Notes under the pieces: model-generated
The model's database searches: none
What the model saw: the letters and a program-made list of their open reading frames with translations, nothing else
What the model was told of the DNA's origin: nothing
Position numbers and translations under genes: made by a program
Part shown: positions 17,501 to 29,700 of the stretch, one piece after another
How the letters are laid out: every line of letters starts with the position of its first letter
Numbering within the stretch: position 1 is the first letter of the stretch
Source of the DNA: Xestospongia muta
Taxonomy: Eukaryota; Porifera; Demospongiae; Haplosclerida; Petrosiidae
Reading direction: 5' to 3'
NCBI GenBank assembly: GCA_963693285.1
Contig: OY848924.1
Location: 1,602,144-1,666,143, forward strand
Length of the DNA stretch: 64,000 nt

Positions 17501-20500
17501 TCTATTTATCAACATATATAAACTACTTATGTCAACTATAACAATCTAGACTATAAAATAACTCTATACAAAAACAATCATCACATACATTATATGTAGT
17601 CTTTATTATTTAGGTGTCTTATATTACCTTGTTGTGTAGTATCACTAGGGAGAGTATCTGCTTTGTGTTCACTTGATAGTTCATTAGTAGAATGTTGCTA
17701 TTGGATACAGGATATAAGTAATAATATATGAGGTGTAAAGTATTGTAGTATTACAATACACAAGATTGATGATGTAACTATTGTTTATATTATTGATAAG
17801 ACTGGAGGTGAGGAATTACAATGTAATTGTTAGTAGTAATTATTGTCACATAGTGAAACTATCAATCTATCTATGTCAAACTTAGGAATGCTTCTAAGAA
17901 CCCACAACCACAAAGAATGTTTCATGAGTGTGGCTACATATAGTGATAGACTGTTCAGTTGGCCTGTTCACTGAGATCTGCCATTTTGTCTGTGAATATA
18001 CCAGATGCTCTTTCTCACATTAAACTATTGAGTATCTGGACATAATACTATACAGTTGACAAAATACAAGTGATGTGCTTAGCAAGAATAGCTCCTGTTT
18101 ACCAAATGAAGCTATTATGTTAATAGCTACTCACTGGCAAAAGGAATATTCCTAATATCTTTAACAAATTAAATTTGTTAGTAACTACAATTAATACAAT
18201 CTACTATATAAGAGGATAAATCATACCTGATGTTCTATTGATAAGTTGTCAGTAATAGAGCCTTCAGTTGAGTCAGGAGCACTTGATTCCTTAGTATTTT
18301 CTATAGAATATTGAGTAGAACAAAGTGAAAATTATGTTTTAATAGTTACATTGCTTTCCAATATAATAGTTATATAACATGTACATTAAAGTATATATAA
18401 TATGTGAACAGTTGGAAAAATAAGAAAAATATAATAAATTCAATATTTATTAGGAGATATCTGTTCTTTAAAACTGTATGTGTACAATGTGTACTTTCCA
18501 AGTATCTCATAGTCAATGTTGCACTGTCATATTTCACAACATTCAAAAAGAAACTTGCAAAGCTACTACAAAATGTCTCCTAAAGTAAGCCCCAATATCA
18601 TTGATATGTATAAATAACTAGAGTATATTGGAAAATTTTCACATTGGGATATTTTTGCGAATTGGTGGAATTGTGGTTTTTTTGCGAATATAAATTAGTG
18701 AATTTATACCATGTTTCCACCCACTTGCAAATATTACCGTTTGACCACACCCTAAAACGTTTCTCACACCTGGACTTGACAATGGAAGAGATGTTCGAAA
18801 TGGATTCTGTATCAAAAGATACCATGTTTATAAAAGAGATATGGACGTCAATGGAGAAGAAATCATTTTTTACTAACAATTTGTCACACAGTCACCCATA
18901 ATCGAATTTTCTGTGTAACTATTTGCCACACCCATAATTGTAAGAAATTGGCGAGGGATATTTTTACGATGGAGTTAAATTCATGAAATTCGCAAAAATT
19001 TAGCAACGTGAATGTTTCCCGATATACTGTACTTCATTAGTGACTATGGAATCATTATGCAAGCAGTCTATATAATTGTAGTAATTAAAGATTGTATTAT
19101 ATACTTACTTTGAGTAATTTGTTGTACAGAACTTCCTTGTTTCAAGTTCTCATATATTTTCATAGCTAGATCTTTCTTTTGAACAAGTGGTCCCTTTACG
19201 ACATCTAAAATGGTCATCCATGTGACAGGAGCACCTTCACCTTGACCATTCATGTCCAGCCACGTCTGTATAATTTCACTGAGTCGTGTTTGTTTGGGCT
19301 TATTAGATTCATCCAAACCTTTAAGGACATTATAACCTACTCGAAGTCCTTCCCCAATACTACGCCATGAAGCATCAATACAAGCTAGTTGGTTTAACAC
19401 ATCATATCTTGTAGGTCTTTCAACTGTAAGTACAATAAGATAAAGAACTGTTATATAAGATTGTCTAACATACATAATTTAGGGAAATGACTGAATTCAT
19501 CAGTTAAACTATCCTTTGTTAACATTGTCTCCTGACTACTAACTGTAATATAACAATATATAACAATTAATGAAAGTAATCAAATATAAATGTAGTAGAT
19601 ATAAAAACAAGAAAACTAAATAATAAATAAACTAAATTATTGAAAATATGACATTTTCTTGACATGTAGACATAAATATACACTATAAATAAATAAATGT
19701 TATTGATTACCAAGTTTAACTTATGATTTATAAAACCGAGTTATTAATACCTTCTTGCACAGGAGCATTAGATGCAATTTCTTCAAGACTCCTTTCATGA
19801 GGTACTGTACATAATCTGTAATTTTTGAGTTTGTCTGTGTCTGATGAAGAAATGAAGTTAATGCCAAAAAAATGAAAGTCTATATACTTACCTTCAGTAG
19901 CAATAAAATGTTGTATAATCTGTTGTTCTGACCGATGTAGTTCAGCAGAATGAAGAGCTTGTGCTACTGGTATCCATGTTTCTGACATGTTCTTTTTACG
20001 CCAAAGTATTACCACTTCTCTAGTGTACTGAGTATAGTTTTGTAGACGACATTCAATAGTGGAAAGTTGATTAACACTTATATAAAGGTTATAGCCAAAA
20101 TTAAACCATTTATCTTTTACAAGTGGTTCAGCTGAGATCGTGGCAATAACAGATGCAAGATGAGGATCTACATCTAACAAAAGACATAAAGTTTACATGT
20201 ACAAATTATATTATGACTGGTATATTGTACATACTTAAAGATATATCAGGTAATGATGTTGAAGGTGAAGGTAAAGAAATTGATTGTGTATAAGGTGGAC
20301 CATCTAAGTTAAGAATATAGTTGAAATGTAAGTAAACATTATAATATGTCTAAGAGCATTATATTTAGTAAATGTTGTACTGACCTGGGTTTTCTAACAA
20401 AACAGTTGTCTTAATAGTAGGTTTAGTATCAATAACTTCAATATTGATTGTATAATTCTTTGAAGCAACTGATGAATCTATTAATTTGAATTCTAACTGG

Positions 20501-22604
20501 TAACGTGGAGGAAAGTGTAAATTATCTTCTAGCCACTTCAATCTTTCTAAACCACCTTCAGCAATAATCTTGTAATAGTCAATCATCTCTTCTGTAATCT
20601 ATTGTATACAACAGGCTCATATGAAGAATTGTATGCTAATAGATACTCTTACATATTCATGATACAGTCCACGATCCAAGCACCATCCAGGAATGTCAGG
20701 ATCAAAAGACAATGACAAACGAGCCTGTGAGACAAGGGTTGCTGGTGAAAACTTTAATGTGTAGTCATGACCAAGAGTCTTGTATTGACTTTCAACTTTC
20801 TATAGTGATGATACATTTTCAAATACTTATACAATTAAATCATCACCAACCTCTTTACATATCTTTTGTTCAAACAGAAAACAAAAATGAACTAACAAGG
20901 AATAATCAGGCAATCTTCGTTCTGCTTTTGCAATTAAATATCGCTTTGGTATCTCTCTGTATGCTTGGCCCTTGGTACCAATGCAATTAGAACAAAAGTG
21001 AGAAGAACAAAAATTAGCAAGCATAGACTCGATGGTAATCTTGATTTCTTGGTTACTTTTAAAAGTGAACACTTTGTCTTTTAAAAAGGATTCATCATCT
21101 GCTGTTAATAGATATAACTGATTATTAGGGTCCTTCATATTAGAGACATCAATGTGATGAGGTATATATAATTTAGCTGCCTTCATTAACTGGCAGTTTA
21201 TGTATACCCACACAACAGGAGAGACAGGGACAAAGTTATCTTCAAACTTGAACTTATCATTAACAAAGTCGACTCCAATCCATATTTTAGCTTTTGTTTC
21301 TACTGCTCCTTCTGGAATAATCATAGTAATACCATATTGACTGGAGTGGTATATTAAACCAGTTGCATCTACTGATACTTCAGTGAGCACTTCAAAGATG
21401 GCTAAGAAAATGTAAACAAGACTATTATTAAAATAATTGTCCTATAATAGTTTTATAAGATGCTAATTTTACAATGAAATGTTAACTGGATTGGATATTT
21501 AGTAGTAATGTAACTATAGAATAACAGAATAAAATGAAATCACAAAAAGTCAAGCTTAGTATTATGAAGCTTCATGCTTTTTGAGTATCATCAGTCACAC
21601 CAATCATCATAATACTCTCAGTTAAGGTTAATGAAATTTATTGGTTGCTATATACATTTACATTTAAACTATGAAATTAGCTTTATTGGCCACATAGAAC
21701 AATAGAAAAAACCAAATGGACATACAAGGATACTATGTAGTCCAAACACTTATAGGACTGCTAGTAAGCTTCACATGTTATAGCTATTTTTATGATATAT
21801 GTACCTTTTATCCTGTCTAGTAAATTAGACCTGTCATCATCCTGTTTGTGGAGTAAGTCTGTCAATTAAAAACAATTTGTTAAATTTAAGTTATATGTAA
21901 CAAAGTAGAATAAGTATTACTGTTAATTGATAACATTTTAATTGAAAAGAATCATCCAAGACTCTATTTGAATTGTTTTGGAAGATACTGACTTCAAGGT
22001 AAAACACTGACTAACACTGACTAGGGTTACCAAGATTAGCTAATTAACTAGTAGCAATGTCTGCATATGGAAGATTATAGAATGCTAGAAATGTAGCTTT
22101 GTACGTAGAAAAGCAAGCTAGTGAGAAGATTGAACCTTTGTATCATAATCATGGTTTTTATCTCTCCCAGAATTCCACAACACTGTGAGAGAAATTATTC
22201 ATTATTGATTGCCATATGCATTGGGTTAGGCTATAGTTAGACACACACACTCTTTATCTTTACATTGGTTGTCCAGACAAAGTCTGTATATGTGCTCTTT
22301 TTCAAATAGTTACCCTTGATCATATATATTACCAGAAACCCCATAGGTGAAAGGAGTGAGCAAATCTTACTCGAAAGCCTGTCTAGCATAAAACAAACCA
22401 CAATAGTATCATGACCATATGAATACAATTAAACATTCCATGCATGGTTATTCTAAAAGTGTTTTTGTGCATGCTCCTTCCACTAAAGCTATGGGTTTGT
22501 GATATTATTTATAAACATTAATTTTCACATACGTTTTTTCTTTGTGCTGTCACTTGAAAATTGTTGCAATTTGCTACCACTAAAAGAAGCAACTGAAGTT
22601 ATAC
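14176..22604 (-). CDS. ZU5-UPA-death-death-CARD-like protein (downstream module)
   Basis: Nineteen exons join in a single frame of about 900 codons: 22533-22604, 21805-21858, 20851-21401 (ZU5), 20653-20799 and 20385-20598 (UPA-like), 20235-20303, 19892-20173 (death), 19751-19840, 19474-19542, 19109-19423 (death), 18227-18300, 17628-17697, 16949-17032, 16761-16811, 16401-16457, 16099-16146, 15566-15639, 14766-14835 and 14176-14507 (CARD-like, stop). ZU5-UPA-death is the supramodule known from UNC5, PIDD1 and ankyrins, used in apoptotic and adaptor signalling. I find no start codon: the first visible exon begins in phase 1. This may therefore be the 3' half of the gene at 23422-38592, or a separate gene whose first exon I missed. 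Linker exons are rich in Ser, Thr, Lys and Gln and look disordered. Confidence 0.8.
14580..15660. repeat. Linker/CARD duplication block A
   Basis: Together with the CARD exon (14176-14507) this block contains the linker exons 14766-14835 (QHSTNELSSEHKADTLPSDT) and 15566-15639 (KESSTVDSTEVYITDN). Their introns match block B (17450-18330) and block C (23820-24600), for example TTATTTAGGTGTCTTATATT and TGTAACTATTGTTTATATTA. Exon sequences are conserved among blocks and introns only slightly less so, indicating recent duplication. Confidence 0.88.
16099..17032 (-). CDS. Basic, disordered linker exons with NLS-like motifs
   Basis: Four small phase 1-1 exons (16949-17032, 16761-16811, 16401-16457, 16099-16146) lie between linker blocks A and B. 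They read APAKRKRSISPSTSNKFKQS, ETNPDSRKRKHSGNFNS, DDLPKTKKSTQEQQESN and GGITQTDKNTIDEQTD. PAKRKRS and SRKRKH look like monopartite nuclear-localisation signals. These exons have no counterpart in the 23.4-38.6 kb module. Confidence 0.65.
17450..18330. repeat. Linker duplication block B, lacking its CARD exon
   Basis: Homology to blocks A and C starts right after the position of the CARD exon: ATATCTTAATATCTCATGAT at 17455 matches 14590. It covers linker exons 17628-17697 and 18227-18300. The CARD exon with its stop codon is missing, so transcripts can read on to the next exons. The loss is exactly what keeps the ZU5 module open to its distal CARD exon. Confidence 0.85.
18622..19028. mobile_element. 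MITE with imperfect 45-bp terminal inverted repeats
   Basis: The left end AGTATATTGGAAAATTTTCA, followed by TTTTTGCGAATT, is mirrored at the right by AATTCGCAAAAATTTAGCAA...GGGAAACATTCACGTTG in reverse complement, ending AGTATATC. The short open frames inside on both strands have no known domain and probably reflect the element. It sits in the intron between the second death-domain exon and linker block B. Confidence 0.65.
19109..19423 (-). CDS. Death domain exon, ZU5 module (second)
   Basis: The exon encodes RPTRYDVLNQLACIDASWRS, IGEGLRVGYNVLKGLDESN, then TRLSEIIQTWLDMNGQG, PVTWMTILDVVKGPLVQKK and DLAMKIYENL. The order W..IG..L, then L..IL..W, then TW..L..V is the six-helix death domain. 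It is about 30% like the death domain at 25186-25458, which has the same PVTWNTILEVIGSPP helix. It would mediate homotypic assembly. It starts in phase 1 after exon 19474-19542. Confidence 0.85.
19892..20173 (-). CDS. Death domain exon, ZU5 module (first)
   Basis: The exon encodes DPHLASVIATISAEPLVKDK, WFNFGYNLYISVNQLSTIEC, then YTREVVILWRKKNMSE, TWIPVAQALHSAELHRSEQQ and IIQHF. This is a more divergent death fold: W..FG..L, then L..W.., then TW..VA.AL. It follows a short Ser/Pro-rich exon (20235-20303) after the UPA-like exons, the order seen in UNC5 and PIDD. Confidence 0.78.
20385..21401 (-). CDS. ZU5 and UPA-like domain exons
   Basis: Exon 20851-21401 encodes EVLTEVSVDATGLIYHSSQY, GITMIIPEGAVETKAKIWIG, VPVSPVVWVYINCQLMKAAK and LYIPHHIDVSNMKDPNN: a ZU5 beta-sandwich with the typical G..I.IPEGA strand. 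Exons 20653-20799 (KVESQYKTLGHDYTLKFSPA and FDPDIPGWCLDRG) and 20385-20598 (NLHFPPRYQLEFKLIDSSVA, then TVLLENPG) follow in frame and resemble the UPA domain that packs against ZU5. In UNC5 this pair holds the death domain in a closed, inactive state. I see no HFS/P autoproteolysis motif as in PIDD. Confidence 0.8.
22533..22604 (-). CDS. First visible exon of the ZU5 module
   Basis: The exon reads (G)ITSVASFSGSKLQQFSSDS then TKKK, with a CTAAAG acceptor at its 5' side and a GTATGT donor. It joins in frame to exon 21805-21858 (LLHKQDDDRSNLLDRIK) and then ZU5. It enters in phase 1, the same phase as the donor of linker exon 24024-24093, so it can be spliced from the upstream module by skipping the CARD exon at 23422-23765. 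No start codon is present. Confidence 0.6.
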
Positions 22605-23421
22605 CTTTAGAAAAACAAACATATAGTTACTAGTCTGCCTTTAGAAGTTTCCTTGTAGATTTAAATAACCTCAAAGTCTGACTGTAAAACACCATTCTGA
22701 TAGATATATCTTAGGACATTTATTATAAGAATTATAAAATTAATTGCCATAACAATTTATACATATACAATAATGAACTATTTTCATCATTTACACATAT
22801 ATATCATATCATTTAAAGTGTTGTCCTGTTCTCATGAAGTTATTGAAGTACAGACAAAATTCTGACATGTATTACAAGTAAAACATTTTTAAAATTGTAT
22901 CTAAAGGTTGTTGTATATAGTCATCTTTCTCATTTTTTTTCACTAACAATCACATATTAATACACACGCCTATAATTAACATTCTTGAGATTGAAGTCTT
23001 TAGTTGTCATGATCTGTGGTATTTCATACAGACATATTATAAATACAATGACCTTATATATTTGCTTCATTTAATTCTATTGTTGTATGCAACGTTTGAA
23101 ACTGATAAATGAAAACAACTTAAATAAATTAACTGCTGGTGCACATCGCAACCAAACAGATTAATTACTGCTACTGTGAATTGGGTGTGACTGAATGAGG
23201 CTTGAACCTTCTGTAAAACATCTTTGAATTGCAACATAGCTTTTCCAATTTTCCACTTGTAGTTCCTTATAGCACTATCAAAATAATTTTACGACAATTT
23301 TTTACAATTACTATCTTGTGACTATTTATGTAATAAATGTTGCAATGATAAAAATATTATGTATATCAACTCATATTTTAGTTTTAATGAAAAGGAACAA
23401 TCAGTCTTACAGACTTTATTT
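22605..23421. other. Spacer between the two death-fold modules
   Basis: This is AT-rich sequence without a convincing exon on either strand. If the ZU5 module is a separate gene, its promoter and first exon must lie here. An ATG near 22695 (minus) gives MVFYSQTLR, but the following donor is poor and the phase does not match. Confidence 0.45.
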
Positions 23422-23765
23422 TCAAATGTATAGTGCGCATGTTGTAGAATATAATGCCTCACTTTCTAGTTGACTTTTAATTCTTGTACCAATGTCCTTT
23501 AACTCCAGGTTCTGCTTTAGAAGAAAATCACAAAGAGCTTTTAAAAACTCAATTCCTTTTTCTTCAACCTGTCGTTGTAGTTCAGTAACTACTTTGTCTG
23601 GTTTGTCATAATCATCACCACTCATAGTTTTCACATCTTCTTTAAAATTGAATGATATCAACTTAGCAGCAACGAGCCGGTTAACAATGAACATGGGTTT
23701 AACTTCAATGGCATCACAAATACCAGCAAAGTAATCCAGAAATATTTCTGATGGATCAATAGTGT
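23422..23765 (-). CDS. CARD-like terminal exon, copy C
   Basis: The exon encodes DTIDPSEIFLDYFAGICDAI, KPMFIVNRLVAAKLIS, DDYDKPDKVVTELQRQVEEK, GIEFLKALCDFLLKQNLEL and ends ALYSTTCALYI-stop. It enters in phase 1 from exon 24024-24093. It is the paralogue of 14176-14507. Because its stop closes the ankyrin-ROCO reading frame, inclusion or skipping of this exon would decide whether a transcript ends here or could continue into ZU5. Confidence 0.75.
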
Positions 23766-26700
23766 CTATAAAATGTAACAATAAAAGGAAATATAACTGA
23801 ATTAAAGAACAGTTAGTAAACAATGTAGAAGAGAAGTAGTTAATTAATATATCTTAATTTCTCATGATCTCAGTAATCAAATACAACTCTAAGTAGTCTA
23901 TTTATCAACATATATAAACTACTTATGTCAACTATAACAATCTAGACTATAAAATAACTCTATACAAACACAATCATCACATACATTATATGTAGTGTTT
24001 ATTATTTAGGTGTCTTATATTACCTTGTTGTGTAGTATCACTAGGGAGAGTATCTGCTTTGTGTTCACTTGATAGTTCATTAGTAGAATGTTGCTATTGG
24101 ATACAGGATATAAGTGATAATATATGAGGTTTAAAGTATTGTAGTATTACAATACAAAAGATTGATGATGTAACTATTGTTTATATTATTGATAAGACTG
24201 GAGGTTAGGAATTACAATGTAATTGTTAGTAGTAATTATTGTCACATAACTATCAATCTATCTATGTCAAACTTAGGAAAGCTTCTAAGAACCCACAACC
24301 ACAAAGAATGTTTCATGGGTGTGGCTACATATAGTGATTAGTCACAGGAACAGATCGATATCCACTAGTCTAATATGAAAAACTACTTTTTGTATTGCAT
24401 GGAAGAGGAATATCCTCTAATATCTGTAACAAAGTGAATTTGTTAATGATTACAATTAATACAATCTACTATATAAGAGGACATCATACCTGATACTCTA
24501 TTGATAAGTCCTTAGAAATAGAGCCTTCAGTTGAGTCAGGAGCACTTGATTCCTTATCACATTCTATAGAACAGTGAGTAGAACAAAGTGACAATTATAT
24601 GTTAATAGTTACATTACTTTGAAAAATAATAGTCATATAACATGTACATTAAAGTATATATAATATGTGAACAGTTAAAGAAATACAATACATTCAATAT
24701 TGATTTTATTTGGAAATATCTGTTCTTTAAACTGTATGTGTACAATGATGTAATGAACCACTTTTTACCGATTATAGTAATAATAAACTTACCATTAACT
24801 CTTTGGCTGTCCTCAGTAATAGACTTACTAACACTTTCATCCACATCTATATTGTGAAGGATATATAGTAATTTCATTAGTATTTGATAATCATGTTAAT
24901 AATATCTTACCAGCAGTGGTCAATAGCTCCAAGATATCATCATTACAAATGTAACTAGTTCCCTTTGTCATAGCTACATAAATAATATCATAAAATAACT
25001 ATGATGATTACTAGCTTACAAAGACAATGATAAGTAAATTATCATTATTAAGAAATTTTGAATTCTCTTATTAGCTACCACACAAAGTTGTGTTTTCTAT
25101 TGAACTTTTAAGTGAAGCCACAAATACATAATTTAACAAAAGTACAATTATCTTACATTACTGGGAATATTATATAAGTACTCACATTCTAAAAACTTCT
25201 CTATTTCCATCACAACAGATTTATTTTCGATAGGTGGACTTCCTATTACTTCTAAAATGGTATTCCAAGTAACAGGTTTAGTCATTCTCTCCATCCAAAG
25301 TCGTAGTACTTTGGAAAGTTTGATATCATCATGATGGTTGGAAGTATTCAAAGAGTCAAGGTCTCCACTTTCAATTCCAAGACATTCACCAATAGTGTAC
25401 CACCTGTTACGAATCCTACACAATAGCTTTAGGAGGTCGTCTTTCTTCGGAGATTCTTCTAATGAATTAAAGATAGAAAAATATCAAAAAGAAAACATAA
25501 GAACATAAGACAGTCTATATATATTGTTCTTAGATATATACATAAACACAAACATCAAACCTTTTAAAGTTGAAATATTTCTAGATTGAAGGCGATCTTT
25601 TGATATTTTTATTATCTCATCTTGTCTTAAACATGGACTAGAGAGAACCTTAAATTCAATAAAACGTATCTCTTGAAATAATGAGTACAAGAATAATGTA
25701 TTAATTTAGTAATTGATTATTTTCACATATAAAGATGTATAGGCTCATATATCATATAATAAAGAAGACATGTATTAGGTTTAATATACTACTGTAACTT
25801 ACCAAAGGATTTTGTCCAGTGAAAAAGCTGTACTCATTAAGATGACTGGCAACATCAGAGTAAGTGCTATCTTTGGATGTATTATAAGATGACATTATAC
25901 TGGGAGCAAATTCTTGTATATGTTGAAGAAATCTCACTGGAATAACTTGATTGGCTTTACTAATGGAGAATAAGGCATGGATGACTGCTGGTGCAAGGGA
26001 GATGTATGGCTCATGTGGACAAATGTGTTTGACATTGCCTTTAACTCCATTATGGTCAAGGATTTCCTCATTACCTATTATTCCTTGAGCCACAGCAGTT
26101 ACTGGATAGAGTATTCGTTCAGAAATGGCCTTACTACGAACGTCAGCTAAAGATCCACAAGGTATGACGTACTCGTTGATTTTACATGGACAAATATGCT
26201 TTTGAAGAGAAAGAACCAGTTTTATAATAGAGCAACATACTTTTTGACTTTCAACTTTATTGATATTGGAAACAAACACAGTAACACATCTGTTATCATC
26301 TGTCACTTCTACTACTACATCATTGATATAGTTCCAATAAATACCATTCTTCCAGACTGTACAATAACGATTCAACTGCTGTACAAGAGACTTTGTGTCT
26401 AATTGACCAGCTATAGGTTTACAAGTAGGGCAATAATCAGAATATGCCAATCGAAGCAAAAGAACATGAAGGAAGCGAACAGAGAGAAATTGAAATGGAT
26501 TAGGACAATACAAACACCAACCAAATCCATTTGGAAAATCCTTATTTAAATTTGAAGGAGGCTCAGCAGTTATGAGAGCTGGAAAGAAAAGAACATCACC
26601 ATTAGAAACATGATATGTTGAAGACAGGTTGGTAGTAATAGCAGTCAGTGTGTCTGAATCGATAACACGACAAAATTCCATGCTTTTCAAGAAATCAATA

Positions 26701-29700
26701 AGCATACTTGTATCATATGTTGGAAAGAGCTCTTGTAAAACAGAAACATGGACAATACCAGTGTTGCTAGAGGTTGGTACAGGAAGACGCTTGATGTTCT
26801 TATTAAAAAGAACACCATTAACTTCAGCAATGAGGCTTGATTTATTGATTACAATCCAACTATTAGACACTATTTTATTTTTCAGAAACAGAACAAGACC
26901 TTTGTCGCTGAGAATTGACAAGTAGTCAACCAAAACTGTTTCATCTGAAGGGAGGGACGGATCACCAAGAACTTTTAGGCTTTCAATATGCTCATTAAAA
27001 CTAATTGCTACTTTCTGTAGCTTTTGGAGGTAGGCATAATGCACATGGCAATAATAACTAATGTTATCAGACTTATCATGAACAGCCTTACAACTTTCAT
27101 GAAGGTGAACAATGAATTCAGAAAAACCTATTCCACCTGGGCGATGACACTCCATGGCAACAAAACCTCTATACTCTTGTTTGCGAATAGCTTCTTTAAC
27201 AACATAATTGACATGTAATATGAATTCATTGTAACTACCAGTAAATTTATCAGCATAGCTTCCAACGACAATCACACTTGAAGGTTTAGTTAAATTAGTG
27301 CAAATATTTTCAATAAAGTTAACCCAGTAATACAACTGTTTCTTGAAGTAGTCCAAACCTTTGGTTAAATCTATCACTACCGTAAAAATTGCAGGAGTTC
27401 TTAACATAAGATTCTCCAGTACACCTGCATGACTACTATAATATTCTTGATGACCAGCAAAATCATAAAGATTAATATTGCCAACTTCATGACTACAAAC
27501 ATTATGATAGTTAATACCGGCAGTTTCCAATTGCACACCTTCAACACATTGAGAAGGGTCGTAGTAATAATCAGCAGGTTTATCAGCACGATATATAATG
27601 CATTGAGCTAATGAACTCTTTCCAGCTGACATGTTTCCACAAAAAAATACTTTTTTATATGAATCAACTGTATAGTCTTGACGAATTTTCTCAAATGGCT
27701 CAAACATCTTCAATATTTCAAATCTGTTTGGATCACGCAGTTGGACTTCTTCTAGTGGTATATTCTGATAATTGTTACGAGTAAGTGGATTGACTTTTCC
27801 AGTGTGAAGTAGATATGAAATCACATCTACTTTACTGTTTGCACAAGCAAGATGTAATGGAGAGTCCCCTCTCTGTAAAGAATGAAGAAATACAATTATA
27901 TTTATTATTAATACAATCTATATTATATATGTATGATAGATAAATAATGTTATATAATCTCCTAATAAAGTAACAATGAAAATTTTTGCAAACAATTTTG
28001 TTATTTGAATGTTAATTTTACCTTCAAAAATTGATATTATAAAATCAATAACATGTTATATTGGAAAGAAACACAATACACATTGATAGATATATCAGTG
28101 TAGTTACAAACATAGAAACAAGGACAAATCCTATAATTTGAAAGGAGTGCATTCAGATATTAGTCTGTGCTTCCTTCCTGTATGCCTATTGTTTAATTAA
28201 AGTGGTAAAATTATTTTGTAATACTTTGCAAATGGCAGTTCACTGAGGCTTTGTTCTTTTGCTAAGCTGTATATTTTGTAGACTCATATTTTATAACACT
28301 TACTAAAATCTTCACTAAACCAAAATGTGCAAGTAGATAGAAGAGGAAACTTCAGGAAACTCATCAACCCAGTCACTTAAATGTGCACGTTATTGATGAC
28401 ATGATAACAAATTATTACTTTTCAAATAGGCATAGACACAAAGATCTTAGCAGAGCAAGATAAGTAAAACTACCATAACTTGAAAATGAAGCATTCTTAG
28501 GAAAATGTCCATATTAAAAATATAGATAATTACATATTGTAGACACAATATTTTTGAGAGTGATACTCTACCATATAATTAGTGGTAAGTTTGAAACAGA
28601 CTCACATAATGATAGACAGACTGACAAAGTAATGTAACCCTTGCCAACACAGTGAGTTGTGAGGGTTAATAAGACGTACATCTCAAATTGTGAATATTGT
28701 TAGTAATAATCCCTAATAATATTAATAATTGTGTCTCTGTATTTAAACATACAAATAAATATAACTCGTCTGTTTATAATTGATATACTTTAAAATATCA
28801 ATAGTATTATATCATATTAACAGTTGCTATGACAACAACTATAATGTGTATCAATTGGTAACTTAATAAACTATAATTAGTAAGGAATATATACTATTAT
28901 AACAGGCCACACTTACTGACAGCTGCCAATAACTATCCTAGTCAATCCTTTACTTGTGTAAAAATTTAAAGTACAAATCAACATAGTTCTAATAACCACA
29001 CCCACTACATCTTATATCTTACTTATAATGATAGGTAATACCATTGTTAATTATCAGCCTCATAGTCAGATACGACCAAATTCACTATTTATCCATTAGA
29101 TCATGTGAACAATGGTTTTACCTAAAAATGATCAAAATGACTTGTCCACATGTCAATGTACTTCCACCTGAAGCTAGTGATCTTTTAAAATATATGAAGT
29201 TCTGGGTGCTTCTTGGTATAACTCGACTGATGATGCAACAACATGTCCTATGATGACATCACTATGTGTCATAGAGTTAATAATCCTAGGTTTGGTTTAG
29301 GGTTTAGGGTTTATGTGATGTCATCAATATGATGACATCACTATGTGTTATTTCATTATGATGTCATCATAGTCAAGTTATACCAAGAACCATCCGAAGT
29401 TCCTAAGAATGCTTTACCCAATTATAAGAAAACCAATGTAGAGTGTATTATAACAGACTCTCAAAAACAAATGAAACCACAAACAGACAGGTAAATCACA
29501 AAAGTATAGACAAATTTATATGTTCATGTGTATATATGTGGGAGAGCTAATAAAGGAGGTGGTTCTTAGGGTAATTTGATTATGACATTATTATGACATG
29601 ACACATAATGATGTCATCATCATAATATAGTTACAAGTTATACCAAGAAGCATCCAAAACCCTAAACCCTAAACCTTCTAAACTCAAAAAAAACTAAACC

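Noticed and set aside
26196..27611. Plus-strand ORFs of 60-98 residues opposite the ROCO exon
   Set aside because: Shadows of the long minus-strand coding exon; no independent evidence.
29290..29320. TTTAGGG runs resembling plant-type telomere repeat
   Set aside because: Only two or three units, inside a MITE with inverted ends and repeated in other MITE copies; not a telomere or interstitial telomeric array.
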